Positions 1 through 8,506 of a DNA stretch of 64,000 nucleotides are shown piece after piece; position 1 is the first letter of the stretch, and each line of letters opens with the position of its first letter. The translations under genes and the position numbers were made by a program. Under the pieces are notes generated by a model. It was not told the DNA's origin, ran no database searches, and saw only the letters and a program-made list of their open reading frames with translations. Origin of the DNA: an uncultured Vampirovibrio sp. (GTDB taxonomy: Bacteria > Cyanobacteriota > Vampirovibrionia > Gastranaerophilales > Gastranaerophilaceae); NCBI GenBank assembly GCA_910577395.1, contig CAJTLG010000001.1, positions 266,453 to 330,452 of the forward strand, given 5' to 3'.

Positions 1-1
1 T

Positions 2-436
2 TTATCTACCACGGATGACAAAAAACAAAACGATATTAAATACGACAATCTTCAAAAATCTCTTAAGGGTTTTTCTAATCATGCTGAAAAACTTATGATG
101 CAGCCTGTGACAGAGGAAGAGCTTAACAGTGCGAAAATGCTTTTAAAACAAAGGTATGCAAGACAAATTGAACTTCCTGATTCAAAAACAGCCCTGCTTT
201 CAATGAACCTTCATCAGCCTTATGGTATTAAAAGAATGGATGAATATATTAAGGCTATTGATAAAATGACACCTGCGGATATTCAGGCGGCAGCCAGACA
301 TATTTTTACAAATCAGCCTCTTTATTCAATCCTTGCAAGCGAAGATACAATAAACAGCCAGAAAGAATTTTTAAATACTCTTGGAGAAATAAGCTACCCC
401 AACTCTGTTAAAAATAATTATTTGGCTGCAGCATAG
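2..436 (+). CDS. M16 family (insulinase-like) zinc peptidase, C-terminal fragment
   Basis: The reading frame is already open at base 2, so this is the 3' end of a gene that begins to the left of the window. The visible 144 residues include the stretch ELNSAKMLLKQRY followed by a helical segment (DEYIKAIDKMTPADIQAAAR), which is the usual ending of the non-catalytic C-terminal half of M16 peptidases and of their processing-protease-like partners. The zinc motif HxxEH would lie upstream and cannot be seen, so activity cannot be judged. The gene ends one base before the stop codon of the convergent AsmA-like gene. Family assignment is from general pattern; the exact subfamily is unknown. Confidence 0.7.
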   Translation, partial: LSTTDDKKQNDIKYDNLQKSLKGFSNHAEKLMMQPVTEEELNSAKMLLKQRYARQIELPDSKTALLSMNLHQPYGIKRMDEYIKAIDKMTPADIQAAARHIFTNQPLYSILASEDTINSQKEFLNTLGEISYPNSVKNNYLAAA

Positions 437-3400
437 TTATTGTGTGCTTACTGTATTATCGTTTTGAAATTTTAAAGATTTTATTGATTTTGGACTTGCA
501 ACAGGTCCATTGATTGTAACTTGAAATACTTTTGTATTTTCACTTTCACCATTGGATAATTCCGGAATATTTGCGATATCGTTTACAGATATTGTGCCAA
601 ATAGCGGATTGGTCTTTTCTATGATTGATTTTGTTACTTTTTGTGTTGTTGTTTGTGGTGTTTCAGCTTGTTCTGTTTGGGTATTTGTATTTTGTGAATT
701 ATTCTTTATTGCACCAAGTATTGCAAGGCCCGTCTGAACAGCTTTATTATCGGAAAATTGTTCATTAAGTTTATCCGTTACCTTGTTTATTGTGTTTTCA
801 GCTGCAGCAGATACTTTTTCGACTGTTGATTGTAATTTATTTACACCTAAATTTCCAAGCATTCCTGCCACTTTTGATGAAACTCTGCCTGTAATTTTCA
901 GATTTGCATTGTTGTTTAAAAGCCCGTACGTTCCGTTTGCATAAAGGCTCATATTGGGCCCTTGGGATTTAAAGCTTGATACCCCGGCAATTCCGTTATT
1001 GAATGTTAATATTCCGTTAACATTTTTAAATTCCTGAGTGTTAATATTATTTATTTTTGCGGTTATTGTATTTAGTATTGAACTGAATGTGCCGAGATTC
1101 AGCACATTTGCAGCGTTTATAAATCTGCCGAAACTTATGTTTTCACCATATTCGCCGTCTTTAATCGCAAAATTAACGGTACCGTTTAATGTTTTCATTT
1201 GTTCTTCAAATGTTGCACCTGATAGTGATACTTTTGCTGTCCACTCAAGTGTTCCGCTTCTTATGATATCAAGGCCTATAAAAGCCTTTGCAGCATCTCT
1301 TGTGGACATATTATTTGCCTGCATATCAGCGGTAATTTTGCCGTTTATTATATTATACGTGCAATCACCATTCATGGCACCTTGTGCAAACCAGGCATTC
1401 AGGTTGTTTAGATTGTATATATTCTTTAAAAGTGTATGGTTATAACTAATGTTTTCTATATTTAACGTACCCGATTTCAATTTATTAATTTTTGCACTAC
1501 CTGCTTTTATATCAACCCCCAAATTCGCATTAGCCTGCGCTTGTGTTTTTGCTGAGGCATTTTGTGGTGCAGAAGCCGGCATATCTTTCATAATTTTATC
1601 GGCAAGCAATATAAGTGCATCAGTATCTATATAATTTGATGCGTAATTTAAATTATTTATGGTTACACCCTTGGCAAAATTTGTCGATACTGCCGCATCA
1701 CCCGAAAAATCAGAGTTTGCAACTTTTGCATTATCTGCCTTTATGTTTAAAATATTTTTGTTAAAATTTAGCGCAAGATATTCAAGCGTAAGGCCAAAAT
1801 CGGGGTATTTCAATGTATCAATATTTACACTGCCTGTTATATCGGGAGAAAAGGCTTTTCCTGAAAGTGTAATATCTCCAACAATATTTAAACTTGTATT
1901 TGCAAGAGGGGGGATAATAACATTTGTTTTATTCGGGATGCTTATATTTAGCCCGGAAAGCACAGGTTCAGGGTTATAGATATTTTTAATCTGTCCCTTT
2001 AGATGCGGAAGTTTTCCGCCGGGTGTTTTTATATGTATATCGTTTAAATCTAATGTGTCATTTTTTAATGTCATATCAAGATTTAAAATATTTTCCTTAT
2101 CTTTTAAGGAAGGTATTTTAATGATACTTATATAATTTATGGAATTTGTGGTCAGGTTTCCGGTAATTTTTATGTTGTCCATTGTACCGCCAATAAAGGC
2201 AGAGTATGGCATAAGGCCGCGATATCCTATTCCTTTTCTAAATTCTTTTGGTATGAAGGATAAAATTGTACCCGGATGAACATTTCCGTTGATTTTAATA
2301 TTTAACGCCGGATTTTTCATATAGTCTTTAATGTCACCGGAAACACTTATTTTAGTGCCCTCAAGTGTTGCATTTATTGGTTCAATTGTGATATTTGACA
2401 TATCGGCTTTTATTTGCGCATTTGGCAGATTAAATGCTATTTTTGGTTCATTTATTAGGGCTTGCACATCTTTTATTTTGATGAGTGCATCAATATCATT
2501 TTTATCCTTGGGTCTTGCAATAATATTTATATCTTCTATGCTGATTGGCACATCTGCGCTTTTAACAAGCATTTTAAATTTGTTAAGGTCAATATCAGCT
2601 TTTGGTTTTATATTATTGAGGTCACCAATTACATCAATAAGGATAGTTAATGCGCCGTCTTTAAAATCAAAATCCGTTATATCCTTTTTATTTACCATTT
2701 TAAATTCTGTTGCAATGTTTGCTAAATCTTTGATTTTTAAAGGGTCGGATTTTATTTTTAAATTAATATCGGCGTTAGAGGCAACTTCACCGTCTACACT
2801 GAATTTTGCACCATTTACAAGCGCGCTTGTGTCTTTGATATTTAAAGCATTATCAGAAAAATCCAAAAACGCTTTCATTTGGTTTAATGTTAAGCCGGCT
2901 TTTGAATATCCTATGTTTCCGTCAACAAGCCTCAAATTGCCATTTGATTTAACGGTTTTGAAATTGGTGTCAAGATTAAAATCAGCCTTTATGTAGCCGT
3001 TTGCGGTCATATTTTTGATATCATTTTCAATAAGACATATATCTAAAATTGCACCTATAATATCTTTCAAGCTTTTTATTGTAATTTTTTCGGCTTTAAC
3101 ATTTAAATTTAATTTTGATTTTTTGCCTGTGGTAACAGCACTTTTGGTTTCTATGTACTCTTCTTTTGAAACATAAAGTTTAGAATTTATATTTATATCT
3201 CTGTCTTTAAAATTTAAATTAAGGTAACTATCGGGAAACTGAATTTGGTTAAGTTTCAGGCTAAATTTTTCAATATTTGCATATCCTTTAGCTTTAAAGT
3301 CTTCAATATTTTTAATATCAAGCTTTACATTTATTTTTGTTCTTAAATTAAAATCCTCAAGGGTTTTAAACGGATTAATATTTAATTCCGGCATGGTTAC

Positions 3401-4141
3401 TTCTTTGTCTGAAACATCTGCTTTTGTATTATTAGTTGCTTTGGGTAGTTTAGTTTTTAAATCTATATTGATATCTGCAAAATGTATATCCGTATTTTCA
3501 ATTCCCGCAAACCCTTCTGTTTTAATGCTTAAAGGTCCGTTTAAAGATTTTAATTTAATGTTTGAATTATTTAGTTGCACAATGTATGTTTTATTAACAT
3601 TTTCGTCAGTTAAATGCAGAGCGGTCTTTTCAGCTTTTATATTTATATTTTGAATTTTAATCGGGAAATTAAATTTGTTTGTTTCTTCTTGTTTTGCAGC
3701 AGTTTCCGCATCAGGTGTTGTATTTTTTATAATATTATCGACATATTCCATAATTGTGTATTTTTTATCTTTGGAAAATGTTAAATAAGCATCAAGATTA
3801 TCTGCCTTAATTGTATCAAGGTTTATATGTCCTATTAAAATGCTTGGCAGATTTATCTCTAGCTCCGGTTTTTCTATATTTAGCAAAGGAGAATTATTGC
3901 TATAGCTTAATTTGATATTATCCGCTTTAAATCCGGCACCCAGTTTGAATGTAGTTTTTAACTTGGGGTTTTGGATATCAAGCTTTAGGCCGCTGGTTTT
4001 TTCAATTTCATCGGCTATTGCCGGTACAAAATTATTTAAATTTACAATAAAGGGCAACACTAAAAAGCCTGCATATAATGCTGCCAAAACTCCGCCTGTT
4101 ATTGCCCCTGCAAGTTTAAGCTTTTTAACATCCATATTCAT
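437..4141 (-). CDS. AsmA/TamB-like envelope protein (1234 aa)
   Basis: A very long protein with a short cytoplasmic N-terminus, one membrane anchor (about residues 10-34, LAGAITGGVLAALYAGFLVL) and then some 1,100 residues of repeated beta-strand-rich segments full of Asn, Asp, Lys and Ile. This is the hallmark of AsmA-like proteins, which in other diderms form hydrophobic grooves that carry phospholipid between the two membranes. The C-terminal third (FAIKDGEYGENISFGRFINA, then a GTYGLLNNNANLKITGRVSSK stretch) resembles AsmA C-terminal domains and matches the end of the second giant protein at 8507-13111. The final ~120 residues are Gln/Thr-rich. It is the last gene of the tonB-like/exbB/exbD/exbD operon, 32 bp after exbD. 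Lipid transport is inferred from family. Confidence 0.75.
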   Translation of the reverse strand: MNMDVKKLKLAGAITGGVLAALYAGFLVLPFIVNLNNFVPAIADEIEKTSGLKLDIQNPKLKTTFKLGAGFKADNIKLSYSNNSPLLNIEKPELEINLPSILIGHINLDTIKADNLDAYLTFSKDKKYTIMEYVDNIIKNTTPDAETAAKQEETNKFNFPIKIQNINIKAEKTALHLTDENVNKTYIVQLNNSNIKLKSLNGPLSIKTEGFAGIENTDIHFADINIDLKTKLPKATNNTKADVSDKEVTMPELNINPFKTLEDFNLRTKINVKLDIKNIEDFKAKGYANIEKFSLKLNQIQFPDSYLNLNFKDRDININSKLYVSKEEYIETKSAVTTGKKSKLNLNVKAEKITIKSLKDIIGAILDICLIENDIKNMTANGYIKADFNLDTNFKTVKSNGNLRLVDGNIGYSKAGLTLNQMKAFLDFSDNALNIKDTSALVNGAKFSVDGEVASNADINLKIKSDPLKIKDLANIATEFKMVNKKDITDFDFKDGALTILIDVIGDLNNIKPKADIDLNKFKMLVKSADVPISIEDINIIARPKDKNDIDALIKIKDVQALINEPKIAFNLPNAQIKADMSNITIEPINATLEGTKISVSGDIKDYMKNPALNIKINGNVHPGTILSFIPKEFRKGIGYRGLMPYSAFIGGTMDNIKITGNLTTNSINYISIIKIPSLKDKENILNLDMTLKNDTLDLNDIHIKTPGGKLPHLKGQIKNIYNPEPVLSGLNISIPNKTNVIIPPLANTSLNIVGDITLSGKAFSPDITGSVNIDTLKYPDFGLTLEYLALNFNKNILNIKADNAKVANSDFSGDAAVSTNFAKGVTINNLNYASNYIDTDALILLADKIMKDMPASAPQNASAKTQAQANANLGVDIKAGSAKINKLKSGTLNIENISYNHTLLKNIYNLNNLNAWFAQGAMNGDCTYNIINGKITADMQANNMSTRDAAKAFIGLDIIRSGTLEWTAKVSLSGATFEEQMKTLNGTVNFAIKDGEYGENISFGRFINAANVLNLGTFSSILNTITAKINNINTQEFKNVNGILTFNNGIAGVSSFKSQGPNMSLYANGTYGLLNNNANLKITGRVSSKVAGMLGNLGVNKLQSTVEKVSAAAENTINKVTDKLNEQFSDNKAVQTGLAILGAIKNNSQNTNTQTEQAETPQTTTQKVTKSIIEKTNPLFGTISVNDIANIPELSNGESENTKVFQVTINGPVASPKSIKSLKFQNDNTVSTQ

Positions 4142-4173
4142 TTTCTCAAAAACTTCCTATTATTCTTAATGTT

Positions 4174-4569
4174 TTAAATTTCTGTTATTGAAATGCTGTT
4201 TATACCGTTATTTCTTGCTGTATCCATTAATTTTACAACGGCACCGTGGTCACTGTTTCCGTCAGCCTCAATCATTAATCCGCCGCCCGATTCTTTTAAT
4301 TCTCTTGATTTTTCTTTGAGTGTTGAAGCCAGTGAATTTTGTGAAATTTCTGCATCGTCAATTATATATCTGTTATCCTCTGTTACGGTTACGGTTAAAT
4401 TTTTATTTTCATCAGGAGTATTGTCAGTTTTTTCAACATAATCCGGGATTGATAGATTAAGTCCCTGTTGGTCAAGCATTGGCGCTATAACCATCATAAT
4501 AATTAACAATACAAGGAAAATATCCGTTAACGGTGTAATGTTTATTTCATTAAAGGTTTGTCTTTTCAT
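4174..4569 (-). CDS. exbD: ExbD/TolR-type proton-channel subunit (second copy)
   Basis: 131 residues: a short cytoplasmic N-terminus, a single membrane helix (LTDIFLVLLIIMMVIAP, residues about 14-30) whose Asp is the proton-carrying residue of ExbD/TolR/MotB-type stators, and a periplasmic domain of about 95 residues. Its start codon overlaps the stop of the upstream exbD (ATGA), indicating translational coupling. The membrane segment is nearly identical in DNA to that of its neighbour, while the periplasmic domains differ. With ExbB and the TonB-like protein it should form a motor that turns proton-motive force into work in the periplasm. Confidence 0.9.
   Translation of the reverse strand: MKRQTFNEINITPLTDIFLVLLIIMMVIAPMLDQQGLNLSIPDYVEKTDNTPDENKNLTVTVTEDNRYIIDDAEISQNSLASTLKEKSRELKESGGGLMIEADGNSDHGAVVKLMDTARNNGINSISITEI
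4479..4557 (-). repeat. 79-bp block duplicated in the two exbD genes (copy 2)
   Basis: This block encodes FNEINITPLTDIFLVLLIIMMVIAP of the second exbD. It matches 4949-5027 at 78 of 79 bases (A instead of G at 4501), although the rest of the two genes is clearly diverged. This is a directly visible repeat; gene conversion is the likely cause. Confidence 0.9.
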
Positions 4570-5066
4570 CCTTGGTTTTCCTCGTTATCATCAATTGTGT
4601 TGTTTTTCAATTTTTCCTGCTCTTTTTTAGATAAAGGTTCACCTGCTACAATTAGTTTTTCAAAACCTGCTGTTTGTGCCGCCCTCATTATTTTCATAAT
4701 TTCAGAACTTTTGGCTTTTTCGTCCGCCTTTACAACAACTTCTTTTTTATCGTCTTTATTTGTTGAAGTTTCAATTTTTTTGGCAATTTTTACAAGTCCT
4801 TCTTCTAAAACATTTTCATCTGCCATTTTTTCACCGTTAAGGAAAAACTCACCCTCTTTTGTTAATGACACTGTGGCATTTTTTTCTTCAACGCTTAATC
4901 CGGAATTTACCTCCGGCATTTTAATGTTATTGTCCATTGATTGAAAACTTGGCGCTATAACCATCATAATGATTAACAATACAAGGAAAATATCCGTTAA
5001 CGGTGTAATGTTTATTTCATTAAAGGTAGATCTTTTTTCGTTTTTACCTGTTGTTCTGATTGCCAT
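4566..5066 (-). CDS. exbD: ExbD/TolR-type proton-channel subunit (first copy)
   Basis: 166 residues. A basic N-terminus (MAIRTTGKNEKRS) precedes the same FNEINITPLTDIFLVLLIIMM membrane helix as the second copy, with the conserved Asp. The periplasmic part is longer and ends in a charged Glu/Lys/Asn tail (KKEQEKLKNN..) absent from the paralogue. It lies 19 bp after exbB and overlaps the next exbD by 4 bp. Two ExbD paralogues in tandem suggest a heteromeric stator or two periplasmic binding specificities; this is inference. Confidence 0.9.
   Translation of the reverse strand: MAIRTTGKNEKRSTFNEINITPLTDIFLVLLIIMMVIAPSFQSMDNNIKMPEVNSGLSVEEKNATVSLTKEGEFFLNGEKMADENVLEEGLVKIAKKIETSTNKDDKKEVVVKADEKAKSSEIMKIMRAAQTAGFEKLIVAGEPLSKKEQEKLKNNTIDDNEENQG
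4949..5027 (-). repeat. 79-bp block duplicated in the two exbD genes (copy 1)
   Basis: Partner of 4479-4557, 78 of 79 bases identical; encodes the N-terminal junction and membrane helix of the first exbD. Confidence 0.9.
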
Positions 5067-5085
5067 TTTTTGTCCTTTTTATAAA

Positions 5086-5733
5086 TTAAAGAGAGATGCT
5101 TCCGGTATCAGCAAGTTTTACTTCTTCATCAGAATCAATAAAACTTAAGAATACAAGTTTAATAAGTTTAAAGTCTGATTCAAAGCGCCCTACAACACTT
5201 TGGAAATAGTTGTATAAAATTACTGCAATAATAGCAACACCAAGACCGAAAGCTGTAGCAATAAGGGCTGAAGCTATACCTGTAGCAACTGCAGCGGATT
5301 GGTTACCTTGCACTGCTAAATCCTGGAATGTATAAAGAATTCTTACAACAGTACCGAACAACCCTAAAAATGGTGCCACACCGCCAATTGTACCAAGCAC
5401 ATTTAACCCTTTTTCAAGCTTTCTTGTTGCAAGGGAAGAGGAGATATCATAGGCCCTTGAAAAACCTGCTCTTTGTTCAGTATAAATTCTGAGGCCTTCA
5501 TCTACCATTTCTGATATTATGCCGCCAAGCTGAACAGAAATTCTTTGTGCAGCACCTATGTTGTTCTTGGCAAGCGCTTTTTGCAGGCTTTGAATAAATT
5601 CGCCGATATTTCTTTCATTCTTTTTGTAATAAATCAGTTTTTTTATGGCAACTGCCACAACCAGAATTGAGCAGATGAATATAGGTGTTAAAACCGGCCA
5701 ATCCATCTTAATTGATTCAAATAATAAATCCAT
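5086..5733 (-). CDS. exbB: ExbB/TolQ/MotA-family proton-channel protein
   Basis: 215 residues with three membrane segments: one near the N-terminus (VLTPIFICSILVVAVAIKKL), then a long cytoplasmic stretch, then a pair around residues 115-185. The conserved core LGTIGGVAPFLGLFGTVVRI and the following AVATGIASALIATAFGLGVAI are diagnostic of the TolQ/ExbB/MotA family. It would form the pentameric channel surrounding the ExbD helix. It sits 32 bp downstream of the TonB-like gene and 19 bp upstream of the first exbD, in a tight minus-strand operon. Confidence 0.92.
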   Translation of the reverse strand: MDLLFESIKMDWPVLTPIFICSILVVAVAIKKLIYYKKNERNIGEFIQSLQKALAKNNIGAAQRISVQLGGIISEMVDEGLRIYTEQRAGFSRAYDISSSLATRKLEKGLNVLGTIGGVAPFLGLFGTVVRILYTFQDLAVQGNQSAAVATGIASALIATAFGLGVAIIAVILYNYFQSVVGRFESDFKLIKLVFLSFIDSDEEVKLADTGSISL

Positions 5734-5765
5734 AATTTTATCCTTTATCTCTATTTATTGTTTTT

Positions 5766-6998
5766 CTATCTGCTTCTTGCACCAAGGACGTTATAGTCAA
5801 AGGTGAATTCTATATCTATACTGTTGCCTTTAAATTCAGGCGGTAATGGTTTAAATGGTGCTGTAAGTTCAATCGCTGCCTTGGCAGCCGCATCGTTAGC
5901 AGGTGAACCTGAACCTTTGGCAATTTTTATTGAAAGTAATCTGCCGTCTCTGCCTATTTGGAACAGCACAACCACGCGTTTTGACGCATCGCCTTTTGGC
6001 GGGTTCCAGTTTTGTTTTATGCGTCTTTCAAGTTCACGCATATATGGTCCCCAATTGGGTGATTTTATTGCATCTATACCAGGAGGACCTGAAGGATTTC
6101 CGGGGCCGGGGTTTCCCATTGAGCCCGTACCGTATCCTGTTCCTCTGGAGCCTGTGCCGCCAGGCCTGCCTGAGGCTGCGCCTCTGGAACCTGATGCTCC
6201 GCCGCCCGTGCCTTTTGATGTTGAAAGCTGGGGAGATGGCATGCCTGATTTTCCTGTACCGTTTCCGCCGGATGCCAAGTTTCCTGATGAAGTGCCCGTA
6301 CCTGAAGACGGTCTTGGCCCGACAGGTGCATCGGATTTTGGTACTGCTACGCTAAAAGGGCTTTTTGGTGCCGTTGCAAGTTTTGGCATAGAAGGTTTTG
6401 GCGGCGTAACTGTCGGTTTATGTACAGGTCTTTGCACCGGTGCCTGTGCCTGGGTCGGCTTTTGCGGTGCCGGTTTTGGCCGAACAGGTTTTGGAGTTTG
6501 TGCAGGCTGCTGAACAGGTTTTTGAACTGGTTTTTGTACCTGTTTTGGCTGTGCGGGTGCCGGTTTTGGCTGCGGCTTTGGTTGCGGTGCCGGTGGTGCC
6601 GGTGCCGGACTTGGCGCAGGAGAAGGGGAAGGAGAAGGCTCCGAAACCCTTTTGTTGGGGTCATGGATACCGCCCGCCCTTGAATTTCTGTCAGACCGGT
6701 ATTTTGTATTTTTATTTATAGGCTCCGCTTCATTTGATACGATTACAAATTCTAAATCTTTCTTTTTCCATTCGGGCCTTTGGGCTTTCATAAAATCCAA
6801 CCCTAAAAGCGTTAATACGGTTATAATCAGCCATATTAAAAGCACACACGCAGGGTGCAGTATTAAAGATATGATTATTGATTTAATGAAAGAAAGTTCG
6901 CCTTTATTGTCATCAAAAGAATTAGGCAGTGATTTTATTTCACCGTCCGTTGGTTCGCCTAAATCCTCAAAATCAAATTTACTTCTTAATTGTGTCAT
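5766..6998 (-). CDS. TonB/TolA-like energy-transducing protein
   Basis: 410 residues laid out like TonB or TolA. It has a cytoplasmic N-terminus of about 38 residues, one membrane helix (IIISLILHPACVLLIWLIIT), and a long periplasmic linker with a Pro/Gln/Lys-rich part (PSPSPAPSPAPAPPAP and PKPQPKPAPAQP, residues ~120-220) followed by a Gly/Ser-rich part (~220-310). The C-terminus is a TonB-type fold (ELERRIKQNWNPPKGDASKR, VVVLFQIGRDGRLLSIKIAK). It is the first gene of the exbB-exbD-exbD-asmA operon. Because no TonB-dependent receptor is nearby and an AsmA-like gene is in the same operon, a Tol-like or lipid-transport role is as likely as nutrient uptake. Confidence 0.85.
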   Translation of the reverse strand: MTQLRSKFDFEDLGEPTDGEIKSLPNSFDDNKGELSFIKSIIISLILHPACVLLIWLIITVLTLLGLDFMKAQRPEWKKKDLEFVIVSNEAEPINKNTKYRSDRNSRAGGIHDPNKRVSEPSPSPSPAPSPAPAPPAPQPKPQPKPAPAQPKQVQKPVQKPVQQPAQTPKPVRPKPAPQKPTQAQAPVQRPVHKPTVTPPKPSMPKLATAPKSPFSVAVPKSDAPVGPRPSSGTGTSSGNLASGGNGTGKSGMPSPQLSTSKGTGGGASGSRGAASGRPGGTGSRGTGYGTGSMGNPGPGNPSGPPGIDAIKSPNWGPYMRELERRIKQNWNPPKGDASKRVVVLFQIGRDGRLLSIKIAKGSGSPANDAAAKAAIELTAPFKPLPPEFKGNSIDIEFTFDYNVLGARSR

Positions 6999-7074
6999 AT
7001 TGTTCCGTTATTTTAAATCTATGATTATTATTTATTACACATCTTTAATAAATAAAATACCCCAATTCGCTAAT

Positions 7075-7791
7075 TTAATAGTTATAAATATTTGGTGCAG
7101 AAACTGTGATTGGCTGGGTAAAATAAACGTCAAGAGTGACATTTGCGGGTATTTGAACGTTTTCACCCTTTTGTCTAACAGCATTTGCAACGCCAATACC
7201 GCCGCCGATAGCAGTGCCGTAAATTGCTCCCTTGCCGACAGAACCTCCTGAAAGGGCCCCCATTGCTGTACCTAATGCAGCACCGCTGCCGGCGCCAAGT
7301 ACTGCGTTTTTACCATAATCCTTGGCACTGTCTATTTTTGTGCCGCCTTTTAAAATGCCGGAATTATCATCAGTTTTGAACACGGCATTTATTGCGATAC
7401 TGTATCCTTGCGGTGTTCTGAGATTATTGAATATTACCTGGATTTGGCCGTTTCTGTTTCCTATACCTGCCTTTTTGCATTTTGTAACAGTACCGTTTAA
7501 TACACTCCCTGCGGGTGCTACTGTTTTGCCGTTGTATGTAATGGCGGTCGGAAGAGTTACATTTACCTGCATGCCTACGGTTGCATATTCAGAACTCAAT
7601 CCGTTCGATAAAATTGCGGGTGCAGTTATGCCGGCAGGCACATAAACAACCTGTCCTTGAAGTGCGCCTGAGCTTGCATTTTTCGGTTCTGCAGTGAAAT
7701 TATAATTTGGTGCTCCAAAAGCGCAAGCTGATATATTTATTATTAAACCTGCAAATAAAATTGCCATTCCTGTTTTTTTTATAGAAATCAT
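7075..7791 (-). CDS. Exported protein with glycine-zipper segment, unknown function
   Basis: The start at 7791 is chosen because GGGGAGG (7801-7807) lies 9 nt upstream; a longer frame to 7848 adds only a non-signal-like tail. The 238-residue product begins with a signal peptide (MISIKKTGMAILFAGLIINISACAFG, cleavage near SACAFGA). A beta-rich domain follows (QGQVVYVPAGITAPAILSNG ... GSVLNGTVTKCKKAGIGNRNGQ), then a Gly/Ala-rich zipper-like segment (GAGSGAALGTAMGALSGGSV) typical of membrane-interacting regions, and a final strand. The beta domain resembles that of the neighbouring gene 7842-8441 and recalls TrbI/VirB10-like folds, but I do not recognise a named family. An extended -10 (TGTGGTATAAT) lies just upstream, inside the end of the preceding gene. 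Confidence 0.7.
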   Translation of the reverse strand: MISIKKTGMAILFAGLIINISACAFGAPNYNFTAEPKNASSGALQGQVVYVPAGITAPAILSNGLSSEYATVGMQVNVTLPTAITYNGKTVAPAGSVLNGTVTKCKKAGIGNRNGQIQVIFNNLRTPQGYSIAINAVFKTDDNSGILKGGTKIDSAKDYGKNAVLGAGSGAALGTAMGALSGGSVGKGAIYGTAIGGGIGVANAVRQKGENVQIPANVTLDVYFTQPITVSAPNIYNY

Positions 7792-7841
7792 AAAATTTTG
7801 CCTCCCCTTTTCTTTGTATTTTGACTGTATTATACCACAAA

Positions 7842-8441
7842 TTACCATTTAAACATTTCGTCTTTGCTTATTTCTGCCTCGCTGCTGTCATAATCGCAAT
7901 CAAGCATAATATGCACAGGGTCACTTGTCGGAAGTGTGACATGCAGCCCCATTTCATATTCCCCGCTTGGTACATATTGCAAAACCCCTGCTTGTTTCCA
8001 ATACATCCCTTCTCTTGGATGTATTGTTTTGTTATAAGAAGCCGGCGGTGTAAGGTTGCCGCCTATTTGTCCTTTGCCGTTTTGAGTTACCGTTCCTTCC
8101 AATCTTTTAATTTTGCCGTTGGGTAAAATTGCCTCTGTTATTCTTATTACCATAGCTGCATTAACACCCTTTACCGGCATTTTAAGCATTTCTATATAGC
8201 CTCTGAAACAGGTGTCTTTAGGTAAAACGTTTGTTTCATATACCCATAAATCGGAAGGATTTATAAAATAGACAAAATCCCCTTCATTTAATGCTGCTGT
8301 TGAAATTGTTTTAAGAGGGTAAGCCTGTATCATTACTCCTTTTGAAATTACCGTGCTGTTTTCATATGTAACGGCACAAAATCCTCTGTTAAACAAGTTT
8401 AGGATTAATATTAAAATTGTAATTAAAATTTTTCTCGTCAT
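7842..8441 (-). CDS. Exported protein, paralogue of the adjacent gene, unknown function
   Basis: 199 residues with a clear N-terminal signal peptide (MTRKILITILILILNLFNRGFCA). The mature part (SKGVMIQAYPLKTISTAALN ... GDFVYFINP ... LPKDTCFRGYIEMLK ... ITEAILPNGKIKRLEGTVTQ) has the same order of strands as 7075-7791: a leading 'range' strand, a G-x-x-V strand, an LP-x-G/D turn and a PNG/PQG turn. The two genes therefore look like duplicated exported domains; this copy lacks the glycine zipper. No catalytic motif is visible. It diverges from the second AsmA-like gene, with 65 bp between start codons. Confidence 0.65.
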   Translation of the reverse strand: MTRKILITILILILNLFNRGFCAVTYENSTVISKGVMIQAYPLKTISTAALNEGDFVYFINPSDLWVYETNVLPKDTCFRGYIEMLKMPVKGVNAAMVIRITEAILPNGKIKRLEGTVTQNGKGQIGGNLTPPASYNKTIHPREGMYWKQAGVLQYVPSGEYEMGLHVTLPTSDPVHIMLDCDYDSSEAEISKDEMFKW

Positions 8442-8470
8442 ATTGTATATTTTAAGCTATTTTTCATTTT

Positions 8471-8500
8471 TTGCAAAAAATGACGTATGTGTTCTATAAT
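8471..8500 (+). promoter_or_regulatory. Promoter of the second asmA-like gene (leaderless)
   Basis: TTGCAA at 8471-8476 and a perfect TATAAT at 8495-8500 are 18 bp apart. The only sensible start codon (8507) begins 6 nt after the -10 box, so transcription should start at or next to the ATG. No Shine-Dalgarno sequence is present. Confidence 0.65.
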
Positions 8501-8506
8501 TTTCTT

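Noticed and set aside
552..4169. Many plus-strand frames inside the first AsmA-like gene
   Set aside because: Shadows in a low-complexity, AT-rich gene; the minus-strand frame is continuous for 1234 codons with a membrane anchor and operon context.
5803..6683. Long antisense frames opposite the tonB-like gene
   Set aside because: Pro/Gly-rich repeats on the coding strand keep other frames open by composition. The minus frame has the membrane anchor and TonB C-terminal fold.
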